NCBI GenBank assembly: GCA_040394635.1
Contig: JBEBRW010000017.1
Span: forward strand, 18,320 to 82,319
Direction of reading: 5' to 3'
Source of the DNA: UBA5239 sp040394635
GTDB taxonomy: Bacteria > Verrucomicrobiota > Lentisphaeria > Victivallales > Victivallaceae
DNA length: 64,000 nt
Below the pieces are notes generated by a model. It had not been told where the DNA came from. It was given only the letters and a program-made list of their open reading frames with translations, and did not search any database. The position numbers and the translations under genes are program-made. Positions 35,590 through 44,255 of this stretch are shown piece by piece; position 1 is the first letter of the stretch, and each line of letters begins with the position of its first letter.

Positions 35590-36996
35590 ATGGCGTCAGG
35601 AATGCTGAAACAAATCCCAATAGCGATACTCACCTTAGGCGTGATCAGTACCGTTACTCTAACCGCACAGGACAAAATCACCCCGGAAGCCGCTCCCGCC
35701 GTGGCCCCTGCTGAACCGGGAATCCAGCCAAATCCCGATGTCGATCCCACCACCTCTCCTGCCCAGCAGGCTGTGCTGGTGGACCACCTCCGCTCGCTGC
35801 TGAGCCCGCCGGACCTGGGCGATGCCATGACCAAGCGCCCTCCGAGCAAGCCCTACTTCAAAATCATCCCCGGTCTCGATGGTTATTCCACCCTCGTCTA
35901 CCGCTTCCGTTTTGTGGAAGCCAACAAAGAAATGGTCAACTCCATCGAAAGCGCCATTTCCAGCCAGGGGATCGTGGAACGCTCTTCGGAACAGAACATC
36001 CTGATCGTACATGACCGCACCGACAAGATGGATGAACTGGCCAACATCATGATATCGCTGGATGTGGAAGCGCCGCAGATTCTCGTTGAAGCCAAGATCA
36101 TCGAAGTAAACGTGGGCGACGGCATGCAGCGCAACCTGGATTTCGCCATGAACCGCCACGACACGACCAAAGGCGACTTCGGCGTCGACAAAAACCTGAA
36201 TTCCACCGCCGGCACCAACACCTCGATTCAGGGCCAGCCGAAAAGCGACAAGGGGTTGTCGCTCGACTGGTTCCCCTATGTTTCCGACAACAAAAATTTC
36301 CAGGTCACACTCCAATGGTTGATGTACGGACAGCGCGCCAAGATTCTCTCCGCCCCGAACGTGCTCGTTTCCCGCAACAGTACCGCCACGATCACCACCG
36401 GGGAAGAAGTTCCGATCCAGAGCAGCCAGACCACCTCCGGCACCGTCACCAACTCCACCACCTACAAACAGGTCGGGGTAATACTGGAGATCAAGCCCAA
36501 ATACATCAATCACGACACGGTCACCCTGGCAGTCAACCCGCAGGTTTCGAACATCACCAGTTACCAGCGGATTTATACCGGAGACACCTATTATGACGTC
36601 CCGAGCATGTCCGTCCGGAAAATCGAAACCACACTGAATATCGCCGACGGCCAGGTCATCATGATGGGTGGCCTCTATTCCGACAAGGAAACCCTGAATG
36701 AAGAGCGGATTCCGTTCCTCTCCGACCTCCCCTATCTCGGTGAATTCTTCACTTCCAAGAACCGCAGCCGTGAACTCTCGCAGCTGATCTTCCTGATCCG
36801 GATCACCATCCTTCCCTCCAGCGACATGCCCCAGACTGCTCTTTATGACATTGGCCGCCAGGCAAATGAAATGCGCGACGTCGGCAAGGCGATCCTGGAC
36901 TCCAAGGAACTGTTCCCGGCTGACCTCGACAGCAACAAAACCACCCTCGAGCAGGTTAAAGAAGAGTTTCTGGAAAAGAAAAATCCCCTGAAGTAA
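35590..36996 (+). CDS. GspD/PilQ-type secretin, 468 aa
   Basis: Outer-membrane secretin. A signal peptide (1-26) and a Pro/Ala-rich linker lead to a single N-type ring domain (YRFRFVEANKEMVNSIESAISSQGIVERSSEQNILIVHDRTDKMDELANIMISLDV), then the secretin core: QILVEAKIIEVNV, AKILSAPNVLVSRNSTATITTGEEVPIQ, VGVILEIKPKYI and the diagnostic VRKIETTLNIADGQVIMMGGLYSDK with PFLSDLPYLGEFF. About 60 C-terminal residues may be an S-domain-like pilotin site. Only one N domain makes it much shorter than T2SS GspD. No other T2SS or pilus gene is adjacent; the next three genes encode an ABC exporter. Confidence 0.9.
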   Translation: MASGMLKQIPIAILTLGVISTVTLTAQDKITPEAAPAVAPAEPGIQPNPDVDPTTSPAQQAVLVDHLRSLLSPPDLGDAMTKRPPSKPYFKIIPGLDGYSTLVYRFRFVEANKEMVNSIESAISSQGIVERSSEQNILIVHDRTDKMDELANIMISLDVEAPQILVEAKIIEVNVGDGMQRNLDFAMNRHDTTKGDFGVDKNLNSTAGTNTSIQGQPKSDKGLSLDWFPYVSDNKNFQVTLQWLMYGQRAKILSAPNVLVSRNSTATITTGEEVPIQSSQTTSGTVTNSTTYKQVGVILEIKPKYINHDTVTLAVNPQVSNITSYQRIYTGDTYYDVPSMSVRKIETTLNIADGQVIMMGGLYSDKETLNEERIPFLSDLPYLGEFFTSKNRSRELSQLIFLIRITILPSSDMPQTALYDIGRQANEMRDVGKAILDSKELFPADLDSNKTTLEQVKEEFLEKKNPLK

Positions 36997-37008
36997 GGTA
37001 TTCACCGC

Positions 37009-38535
37009 ATGAAGTTCAAACGGAAAACCTATATAAAACTGGCCATACTCCTGATTCTGGTTGGCGCCGGAATCGGCTCGTACCAGTGGTACAGATCGTA
37101 CCGGCAGAAACAGATACGCATGGAAGGCAAGGAAAATGCCGACCAGAGCAAAGTACCGGACCGGATTTTCACCATCAAGCGCGGCGACCTGGTGATCGGC
37201 ACGCTGCAGTCCGGCTCGGTTAACGCGCAGAAAAAGCATAAACTTTCGCTGCAGGCCTCGTTCAACACCAAACTCATGTGGGTGATCGATGAAAACACCC
37301 AGGTGAAAAAAGGCGATATCCTGGCCAAGTTCGAAACCGAAGAGTTGATCGACCGCATTGACGACCTGAAAATTCAGGTGGAAAATCACGAAAAAGAACT
37401 CTCGGTGGCACTGGAGGAAGAGAAAATCACCATCAGTACCAACCGCGCCAGCATCAAGGAGGCCCACGACCGGGTCGTCGATTCCGAAAACAACCTCCGC
37501 AAGTACCGCCGGATCGAGCGCGGCAAACAGCGCGACAAACTTGAACTGTCCGTGGAAAACTCCAACGTCGCCGTCGATGAAGCGGAAGCGGCACTGAAAA
37601 AGAAAAAGAATGACCTCTCCACCTCATCCGGCGACCAGGAAGAGCAGGAAAAGAATAAACAGGAACTGGCCAAGCTCCAAAACACCATTGATACTGAGAC
37701 CAATAACCTCAGCAACGCAGAGCGTGACCTGACGCTCTTCAAACGTTATGAAAATCCGAGCAAAATCACCACGCTGGAAAACTCGCTTGCCCAGGCGCTC
37801 CTGAACAACGAACGCGTCAAAATTCAGACCAATTCCTCGCTGATCCAGAAGCGCCGCCAGATTTCCAATATCCGCCGCAACCTGCGCAATGCCCGTACCC
37901 GCCTTGAGCGCCACCAGTCTTATCTGGAAATGATGCAGCTCGAGGCCCCGGTGGATGGCGTGGTGATTTACGGCGACCCGGATGCCCGCTGGGGCAATGT
38001 GGAAATCAAGCTTGGCATGGACGTGACCAAAAACCGCATCCTGATGACCATTCCCGACATGAAGAACCTCGTGGTCGACTTCGACCTCCCCGAGCAACTG
38101 CGCTCCAAGGTCAACGAGGGCGACGCCGTGATTATCACCCCGGACTCCCTCAACACATTGAAGGTCCCGGGCAAAATCAGCAAGATCGACACGCTGCCGG
38201 TCAACCAGAGTTTCTGGGACCGCAATTCGCCCAAGATTTACAAGTCCGTGGTCCGGATCGAAGAACAGAATCCGCAACTGGTCAGCGGCATGAGCGTGCA
38301 GGTCAATATCGTGACCAAGACGATCAAAAACGCGCTTTATATCCCGGTCGAGGCCGTGTTCGAAGACAAGGACCGCTTCCTCGTCTACCGCAGATCGTTC
38401 GGCTCCCCGCAGGAAACCACGGTCAAAATCGGTGAATCCAACGATAATTACGTCCAGATTCTCGAGGGCCTGAGCGAAGGCGACGAAGTTTACCTCTACC
38501 GTCCATACCAGAAAAAAGGACAGGATGAATCCTGA
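37009..38535 (+). CDS. HlyD-family adaptor with extended coiled coil, 508 aa
   Basis: Membrane-fusion protein: N-terminal anchor (about 8-27), first lipoyl half (GTLQSGSVNAQKKHKL to VKKGDILAKFETEEL), a long charged coiled coil (about 115-300, Glu/Lys/Gln/Asn rich), second lipoyl half (LEAPVDGVVIYG), beta barrel (LVVDFDLPEQLRSKVNEGDAVIITP) and membrane-proximal domain. The coiled coil is roughly twice as long as in the 18644 adaptor, as if it had to span a greater distance or dock on a different channel. It starts 12 bp after the secretin stop and overlaps the ATPase gene by 11 bp. Confidence 0.88.
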   Translation: MKFKRKTYIKLAILLILVGAGIGSYQWYRSYRQKQIRMEGKENADQSKVPDRIFTIKRGDLVIGTLQSGSVNAQKKHKLSLQASFNTKLMWVIDENTQVKKGDILAKFETEELIDRIDDLKIQVENHEKELSVALEEEKITISTNRASIKEAHDRVVDSENNLRKYRRIERGKQRDKLELSVENSNVAVDEAEAALKKKKNDLSTSSGDQEEQEKNKQELAKLQNTIDTETNNLSNAERDLTLFKRYENPSKITTLENSLAQALLNNERVKIQTNSSLIQKRRQISNIRRNLRNARTRLERHQSYLEMMQLEAPVDGVVIYGDPDARWGNVEIKLGMDVTKNRILMTIPDMKNLVVDFDLPEQLRSKVNEGDAVIITPDSLNTLKVPGKISKIDTLPVNQSFWDRNSPKIYKSVVRIEEQNPQLVSGMSVQVNIVTKTIKNALYIPVEAVFEDKDRFLVYRRSFGSPQETTVKIGESNDNYVQILEGLSEGDEVYLYRPYQKKGQDES

Positions 38536-39295
38536 TGGTCCGTCCGTGATGAAGCTGAATCTTAAAGACGCCGTAGTCAGACTCGATGATATCCGCAAGA
38601 CGTATCATCTGCCGGCGCTCGATGTCCCGGTGCTGAAGGGCGTGAACCTGGCGGTGTGGCCGGGTGAGTTCGTCGGCATCATGGGCACCTCCGGTTCCGG
38701 CAAATCCACGCTGCTGAACATCCTCGGGTTGCTCGACCTTCCGAGCTCCGGTACGTATTACCTGGACGCTCAGGAAGTGCAGACTTTTTCCGACAGCGAG
38801 CTGGCGGTGATCCGCAACCGCAAAATCGGCTTCATTTTCCAGTCGTTCAACCTCTTTCCGCACCTTACAGTGGAACAGAATATCGAAGTCCCGATGGTGT
38901 ACGCCAACATGCCCCGCAAGGAGCGCCGCGAGCGCGCCCGCGAGCTCGGCGAACGCGTCCGGCTGGGGCACCGACTCAAACACCGCCCGAACGAGTTATC
39001 CGGGGGCGAGTGCCAGCGTATCGCCGTGGCCCGCGCCCTCAGCAATTACCCGTCGTTCCTGCTGGCGGACGAGCCGACCGGGAACCTCGACGAAAAGACC
39101 AGCGATCAGGTCATGGAATTTTTTCACGAGCTCAATCGCGACACCAAAATGACCATCGTCATGGTAACTCATAACCCGGCGCTGGAAGACACCTTTCACC
39201 GGGTGATCCGCCTCCGCGACGGCCAGGTGGTGGACAGCAACGGCGACCCGGTCATGGTTACGCCGACCGAAATGCCGGTACGAGGGGGTGTCTGA
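38525..39295 (+). CDS. MacB/LolD-type ABC transporter ATPase, 256 aa
   Basis: Walker A GTSGSGKST, Q-loop FIFQSFNLFPHLTV, signature LSGGECQRIAVARAL, Walker B FLLADEPTGNLDE and switch His in VTHNPAL. Start taken at 38525 with AAAGGA upstream; MKLNL at 38549 is a possible alternative. A short C-terminal extension follows the ABC fold. It shares one base with the permease ATG (TGATG junction). It powers the permease encoded next. Confidence 0.93.
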   Translation: MNPDGPSVMKLNLKDAVVRLDDIRKTYHLPALDVPVLKGVNLAVWPGEFVGIMGTSGSGKSTLLNILGLLDLPSSGTYYLDAQEVQTFSDSELAVIRNRKIGFIFQSFNLFPHLTVEQNIEVPMVYANMPRKERRERARELGERVRLGHRLKHRPNELSGGECQRIAVARALSNYPSFLLADEPTGNLDEKTSDQVMEFFHELNRDTKMTIVMVTHNPALEDTFHRVIRLRDGQVVDSNGDPVMVTPTEMPVRGGV

Positions 39296-40563
39296 TGCTG
39301 ATTACCGACCTTTTCCGGCTGTCGTTCCATAATTTGCTGCTGCACAAAATGCGCTCGCTGCTGACCTCGCTCGGGGTCATCTTCGGGGTGGGCAGCGTGA
39401 TCGCCATGCTCGGGATCTCCGAAGGTGCCAAGCGCCAGGCGCTGGCCCAGATCGAAGCTATGGGGATCGACAAAGTCATCCTCTACTCGCAGAAACCGCC
39501 CGTGGCCGGCACCAGCGAAGGCTCCTCCAACATCAGCTCCGTGGAAACCTTCGGCCTGACCGCCGCCGACTTCAAGCATATTTCACAGATGGACAACGTC
39601 CAGCTGATCAGCTCGATTCGCGACTCCCGCCAGAAAGTCACCAAGGGACTGATCCGCGTCGACTCCAAACTGGTCAGCGCCAATCCATCCTTCCTCAAGG
39701 AATCCGGTTCGCAGATCATCCGGGGCCGCTGGCTGACCCAGGTTGATTCGGAGAACCAGCAGATGGTCTGCGTGATCGGCAATGCCGCCAAGCGGCGGCT
39801 GTTCAGCCTGGGCGAAACCAATATCGTCGGCCGGATTCTCCGGGTCGAAAATAATTACTTCAAAATCGTCGGCATCCTGGAAAACGGCCTCGGCACCCAG
39901 TACCCCGGCATCGGCAGCCCCAACGACCTGATCATCATTCCGGAACGCACCTCAAATACCCTTTTCGCCGACTATGCCAGCGTTCGCGAGGGCGGCCAGT
40001 ACCGCATCCAGATCGTCGATTTCGATGTCTTTATCATCAAGGTATGGGATACCATGCATATCGACGATACCTCCAAGCGTATCTCGGCCTACCTCACCAA
40101 AACGCACAAGAAAGTCAAGGACTGGGGTATCATCGTCCCCTACGACCTGCTGCTCCAGCAGGAACAGACCCAGAATATTTTCACCGTGGTTATGGCCTCG
40201 ATCGCCGGCATTTCACTGATCGTCGGCGGGATCGGGATCATGAACATCATGCTCGCCAGCGTATTCGAGCGCCGCAAGGAAATCGGTACCCGCCGCGCCC
40301 TCGGCGCGCTGAAAGGCGACATCCTCGGCCAGTTCCTGATCGAAACGGTGTTCCTGACCACCATGGGCGGCCTGCTCGGCATCGCGGTCGGCCTGGGGAT
40401 ATCGTCGGCGATCACGTATTACACCGGCATGCCGACGTTCTGCAGTATGTGGAGCATCATGCTCTCGCTGTTGATCTCCAGCTTCGTCGGAATCGTCTTC
40501 GGCACCTACCCCGCCTGGAAAGCCGCCAATCAGAATGTTATCGAAGTTCTCCGCTCGGAGTAA
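39295..40563 (+). CDS. MacB-type ABC transporter permease, 422 aa
   Basis: MacB/FtsX plan: N-terminal helix (SLLTSLGVIFGVGSVIAMLGIS, about 21-42), a large periplasmic domain (about 45-290) and three C-terminal helices (FTVVMASIAGISLIVGGIGIMNIMLASVFERRKEIGTRRALGALKGD onward). Last gene of the secretin operon. Together with the HlyD protein it should form a MacAB-like pump that draws substrate from the periplasm or inner membrane and expels it through the secretin. A hairpin follows the stop. Confidence 0.92.
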   Translation: MLITDLFRLSFHNLLLHKMRSLLTSLGVIFGVGSVIAMLGISEGAKRQALAQIEAMGIDKVILYSQKPPVAGTSEGSSNISSVETFGLTAADFKHISQMDNVQLISSIRDSRQKVTKGLIRVDSKLVSANPSFLKESGSQIIRGRWLTQVDSENQQMVCVIGNAAKRRLFSLGETNIVGRILRVENNYFKIVGILENGLGTQYPGIGSPNDLIIIPERTSNTLFADYASVREGGQYRIQIVDFDVFIIKVWDTMHIDDTSKRISAYLTKTHKKVKDWGIIVPYDLLLQQEQTQNIFTVVMASIAGISLIVGGIGIMNIMLASVFERRKEIGTRRALGALKGDILGQFLIETVFLTTMGGLLGIAVGLGISSAITYYTGMPTFCSMWSIMLSLLISSFVGIVFGTYPAWKAANQNVIEVLRSE

Positions 40564-40566
40564 CCC

Positions 40567-40606
40567 CAATCAATGCGAGAAACTCCGCGAGCCCTCGCAT
40601 CGATTG
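40567..40606. terminator. Hairpin between convergent genes
   Basis: CAATC-A-ATGCGAG (40567-40579) pairs with CTCGCAT-C-GATTG (40594-40606) around a 14-base loop: 12 pairs with one mismatch. It separates the convergent stops at 40563 and 40609 and could terminate both directions, although there is no clear T-run. Confidence 0.55.
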
Positions 40607-40608
40607 AT

Positions 40609-42015
40609 CTATTGAGCCTGTCCGGTGGTGAAGGTGTAGTTGAAGGATTCCAGCGGCTGGCCCCCCCGGCTCATGAAATCCTGGAAATGCCCGGTGTTCA
40701 GGAAGATCTGATAAAATTTGCCCGGCTTCAATTTCACCCGTACGGTCAATTCCACGCACTCTTTATCGAAGGTGATTCCGGTGATTTCCGGGAAATCGTC
40801 GGGATTATTTTTCACCAATGACCAGCTCGGCTGCATCGGCCGGTCGAATTTGATCTTGATTTCCTTCAAGTTCGGGTCGACGTTTTCGGCCTTGTCCGGC
40901 GGGTCCAGCGATACAATTTTCGGGGTTCTGACCATCAGTTTCTTTTTCTGCTCCTCGAGCTTCGGCAGCTCGCGCTCCTGATACTTGCCCAAAGCTCCGG
41001 CATAATCGCCGATGCCCTGCTCAAATGCCCAGTCCTCGCCGCCCTTGCCGCGGGCGTCCAAAATACTCTTTACCAGGTCGCCGGTCCAGAGAAATCCCCG
41101 GATTTCCTCCTGTTTGACCATGCCGTCTTTCATCATCTCCCCGGCTTTGTCATAATAATAAACAGCCGTACCCGCGCGTACGAAACTCTCGCAAAGCATG
41201 GAGTGAGGAGAATTGTAGGTCATCCGGCGCATCTGCTCCTCCACGTACGGGAAAATGGCGTTGCCAAACGGTTTGAGCCTGCTGAAATGGCGATCCACCA
41301 GCGGATTCATCAACGAATGCAGAAATTCATGCACCAGAATATAATCAATCCCCTTCGACGGCTGCGGCTGCATGCTGACAACGGCATAAAAACAATGTTT
41401 CCCCGGGCCGTAATTGATCTGCGGACCATAGTTGCCGCCCGCCGTCATGAACGGAATAACCTTGAGCGGCGGCAGCTCTTCGGTCTTGAAGGTCTTCTCT
41501 GCCCATTCCATGATACCAAGCTCAGCGACCCGGTTTCTCAAAAACTCCTCGTACTTTCCATATTCGCCCCGGTTTGACTGGAAAAATTCATTGAACTTGC
41601 TCTGTGCGGCGAAATCACGCAATTTCGCCAGAAATTCCGGAATCTGCTCCCGCGGCCAACGCTCGTCCAGGCTCACGGCTTCGTTAACCGACACAATCAG
41701 CTTCAAACCGTCAATGTCGCTGAGGTGCACCGCCATGCTCGTGACCGCATCATAGCTCACGCCGTGTTTGCTCCGGAGCTCCTTCGCCATGGCGACCACC
41801 GGATGCGCGGCAAATGGCAGGAAATGCTCCGTGATTTTCTTATTATACTCAGGCACAGGACTTTGCCGGAACTCCGGGTTGCCGCCCAACCGGAAAACCA
41901 CAGCCATCAGCTCCACCCTCGGATCTGCCGCCACCTCGACATCCGCTTTTTCCGCACAAATTCCGCTCAGCCCGCACGCACACAGGACTCCAATCAGCAG
42001 CCACTTTCCTTTCAT
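40609..42015 (-). CDS. Exported DUF4932-like putative metalloprotease with Ig-like domain, 468 aa
   Basis: Signal peptide 1-20 (ends GLSGICA). The central domain resembles DUF4932, with a zincin-type HEFLH at 229-233 preceded by GIDYILV and a possible third ligand downstream around LCESFVRAG. The C-terminus, from about PKIVSLDPPDKAENVDPNLKEIKIKF, is a bacterial Ig-like (Big_5 type) domain, often found on surface proteins. AAGGAAATG precedes the ATG. It is convergent with the secretin-exporter operon and separated from it only by a hairpin; a functional link is possible but unproven. Confidence 0.75.
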   Translation of the reverse strand: MKGKWLLIGVLCACGLSGICAEKADVEVAADPRVELMAVVFRLGGNPEFRQSPVPEYNKKITEHFLPFAAHPVVAMAKELRSKHGVSYDAVTSMAVHLSDIDGLKLIVSVNEAVSLDERWPREQIPEFLAKLRDFAAQSKFNEFFQSNRGEYGKYEEFLRNRVAELGIMEWAEKTFKTEELPPLKVIPFMTAGGNYGPQINYGPGKHCFYAVVSMQPQPSKGIDYILVHEFLHSLMNPLVDRHFSRLKPFGNAIFPYVEEQMRRMTYNSPHSMLCESFVRAGTAVYYYDKAGEMMKDGMVKQEEIRGFLWTGDLVKSILDARGKGGEDWAFEQGIGDYAGALGKYQERELPKLEEQKKKLMVRTPKIVSLDPPDKAENVDPNLKEIKIKFDRPMQPSWSLVKNNPDDFPEITGITFDKECVELTVRVKLKPGKFYQIFLNTGHFQDFMSRGGQPLESFNYTFTTGQAQ

Positions 42016-42682
42016 ATCATTTCCTTATATCAATAAAAATTACAAATTCATCGCTGAATTGTTACTATACTTGCGACTTGGCTCCCCGTCAACTCCCTGC
42101 CCGGCGAAATATTCCGTCATTTTTCCGGGCATCCCTCCCGGTTGACGATTTGACAATCTTATTATCGGGGTTATCTTTGCCGAAACGATATTGCCGGATG
42201 GCGAATCCCGGAGCTTTTTGCTATTTTCAGTTGATAAGCCAAACGCGTAAATTCGCGAAAACACGTATCCGATAATGAGTAACGAAAACCGGGGAAAAAA
42301 GTTAGATTTTTGTTAGCTTCCCGGTTTGACTATTTGCCAATCGGCAGTAACTTATTATTCGTGCAGCGCAGATGACGAAGAGGCTGTTAATAACTTGTTA
42401 ACATCCTGATAGTGTCAGAGGGCCGGAAATCGCAAGTATCTATGATTTAAGCGGTTTTCGGAACAATACCTTCGTAATCGCCGGAATCAGGCCGAAATTT
42501 CGATAACAAGGGCGGAATTTGAGGCGGAATGAGCGAAAAATGCGCAGTAGAGGATAGGGCCGGATGAATTTGATTTTCTGTAAAATACCGTGGATTTGGC
42601 ATTTACAGCATGTGTTTCCGCCGGCAGTTGTTAATGGATAATTTGAATTGTTAATAATTTTAAAATAATGGAGATGAGTTAA
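42016..42682. other. 667-bp non-coding region upstream of dnaA, candidate oriC
   Basis: No credible ORF. Contents: nested inverted repeats CGTCAAC / GTTGACG (42087-42093, 42141-42147) enclosing GCCCGG / CCGGGC (42099-42104, 42125-42130); a 15-bp near-repeat of GACGATTTGACAATC (42144-42158) at 42328-42342 (GACTATTTGCCAATC); TTATTAT words after each; GTTAATAACTTGTTAAC near 42390; and an AT-rich stretch right before dnaA (42627-42668). I find no canonical TTATNCACA DnaA box on either strand. Position next to dnaA and the repeats support an origin role, but only weakly. Confidence 0.4.
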
Positions 42683-44044
42683 ATGCATTCCGGGGATGCA
42701 GCAGCACGTCAGATATGGGGCTTGGCGTGTGAACAGCTTGGCAAAATTTTACATCAGGTTACTTTCGAACAACTTGTTCATAATATCATACCGTTGAGAC
42801 TGGAAGAAACTCAGGTCTGCCTCGGTGTGTCGGACAGTTTTTTCGGAGATTGGATCAAGGACAATTACGAACAGGATATAACCAGGGCCCTGAGCAATAT
42901 TAACGGGATTTCCTACAGTTTCTTCTTTGAAGAGGGGCACTCCCCGGAAGACGCGTTTGCGGAGCCGGACACCCGTACGGCCGAGGCGCACGTGGAGGCG
43001 CTGTACCCGGACGAGTCCTCGCCCAAAAACTGCAATGCCCAGCATACGTTCGAGAACTTCGCCGTCGGCGAAGAAAACCGCTACTCCTATACCGCCGCGC
43101 TCACCGCCGCGGAAAACCCCGGTTTGTACAACCCGCTTTATATTTACGGGGGCACCGGACTCGGCAAGACCCACCTGCTGCAGGCAGTGGCACACCGCGT
43201 GCTCAGCAAGAACCCGAAAACCGTGGTCAAATACGTCACCTGCGAGGAATTCCTGAATCAGTATGTATCCTCCATCGGCAACAAATCGCTGCCGGAGTTC
43301 CGCGATTCCTTCCGCAATGTCGACGTCCTGCTGGTGGACGACGTTCATTTCCTCAGCAACAAAACCCAGCTGCAGGAAGAATTTTTCAACACCTTCAATT
43401 CGCTCTATAATCATAATAAACAGATCATTATGACTTCGGATAAGCAGCCCTCGGAAATCCAGGGGTTGGAAGCGCGGCTGGTATCGCGTTTCGAATCGGG
43501 TTTGACCACGGAAATTTTCCCGCCGGGCTACGAAACCCGCCTCGCCATCCTGCAACTGGTTCAGGAGAAACACCTGATCAAGATCGACGACGATGTGCTC
43601 AAATTCGTGGCCTCGCGCATTTCCTCCAGCGTACGCCGCCTGATCGGCTCGCTGATCCGCCTGGTGGTCTATGCCTCGGTCAACGGTGGCAAGGTCACGG
43701 AAAAAGATGCGGAGAGCCTGCTGCGTCCGCTGTTTGAAGAGGAACAATCCTCCAAAAACATCACGATCGAAGCAATTCAGAAAGCAGTGAGCGAACATTT
43801 TGAGCTCAGCCGCAATGATATCATGGGTTCGCAGCGTCCGAAAAACGTGGCTGAACCGCGCATGCTGGCGATGTATCTGTGCCGTGAACTGACCAATCAT
43901 TCCTTTCCGGAAATCGGTTCGGCTTTCAACAAAAACCACGCCACAGTCATGAACGCAGTGAAAAAGATTCCGGCACTCTGCCTGAAGGATGAAAAACTGC
44001 GCCGCTCCGCCGAACTGATCAAACGCAAACTTCGCTCTAACTAA
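42683..44044 (+). CDS. dnaA: Chromosomal replication initiator DnaA, 453 aa
   Basis: Opens the origin. Domain I about 1-80, a short linker, the AAA+ domain with Walker A GGTGLGKTH (156-164), Walker B LLVDDVHFL and arginine-containing RLVSRFESGL, and domain IV with LAMYLCRELTNHSFPEIGSAF and NHATV at 418-422. In E. coli this last motif is FGGRDHTTV and its Asp433, His434 and Thr435 read DnaA boxes. Here the loop is one residue shorter, Asp is Asn and the first Thr is Ala. Start ATG 42683 with GGAG nine bases upstream. Identity is certain; altered box recognition is inferred. Confidence 0.96.
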   Translation: MHSGDAAARQIWGLACEQLGKILHQVTFEQLVHNIIPLRLEETQVCLGVSDSFFGDWIKDNYEQDITRALSNINGISYSFFFEEGHSPEDAFAEPDTRTAEAHVEALYPDESSPKNCNAQHTFENFAVGEENRYSYTAALTAAENPGLYNPLYIYGGTGLGKTHLLQAVAHRVLSKNPKTVVKYVTCEEFLNQYVSSIGNKSLPEFRDSFRNVDVLLVDDVHFLSNKTQLQEEFFNTFNSLYNHNKQIIMTSDKQPSEIQGLEARLVSRFESGLTTEIFPPGYETRLAILQLVQEKHLIKIDDDVLKFVASRISSSVRRLIGSLIRLVVYASVNGGKVTEKDAESLLRPLFEEEQSSKNITIEAIQKAVSEHFELSRNDIMGSQRPKNVAEPRMLAMYLCRELTNHSFPEIGSAFNKNHATVMNAVKKIPALCLKDEKLRRSAELIKRKLRSN

Positions 44045-44068
44045 TTAAGAATTAAGAATTAAGAATTC
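44043..44068. repeat. Three AATTAAG tandem repeats
   Basis: AATTAAG at 44043, 44050 and 44057 (7-bp period) followed by AATTC, starting inside the dnaA stop codon. Confidence 0.8.
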
Positions 44069-44080
44069 AAAAGAACTCGC

Positions 44081-44226
44081 CGCCGGGTGCTACCCGGACG
44101 CAATCCAGCGCGCGGACAGCGCTGGACGCCTCCAAGGCGGAACAAACGTAAGCCGCAGGCGTTACTCGAAATAATCACTGCTCGACCGGAAGCGAGGTTG
44201 AAAAATTGCGTAGCTGATTTTTCAAC
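44081..44226. repeat. Array of five to six consecutive perfect or near-perfect hairpins
   Basis: In order: CCGGGT-GCT-ACCCGG (44083-44097, plus outer CG/CG with a bulge); TCCAGCGC / GCGCTGGA with 7-base loop (44104-44126); CGCCT-CCA-AGGCG (44127-44139); GTAAGCC-GCA-GGC(G)TTAC (44148-44165); a weaker CTCG / CGAG (44181-44196); and GTTGAAAAAT / ATTTTTCAAC with a 10-base loop (44197-44226). The stems adjoin one another with few unpaired bases and no plausible reading frame. It could be a structured RNA, a compound terminator between the convergent dnaA and 44256 genes, or a mobile repeat. Nothing like it is seen elsewhere in the window. Confidence 0.7.
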
Positions 44227-44255
44227 AATGAACGGGAGGTCGGAAAAATCTTTGT

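Noticed and set aside
42016..42682. Canonical DnaA boxes upstream of dnaA
   Set aside because: No TTATNCACA or close match on either strand; words such as TTGTTAACA differ at key positions.
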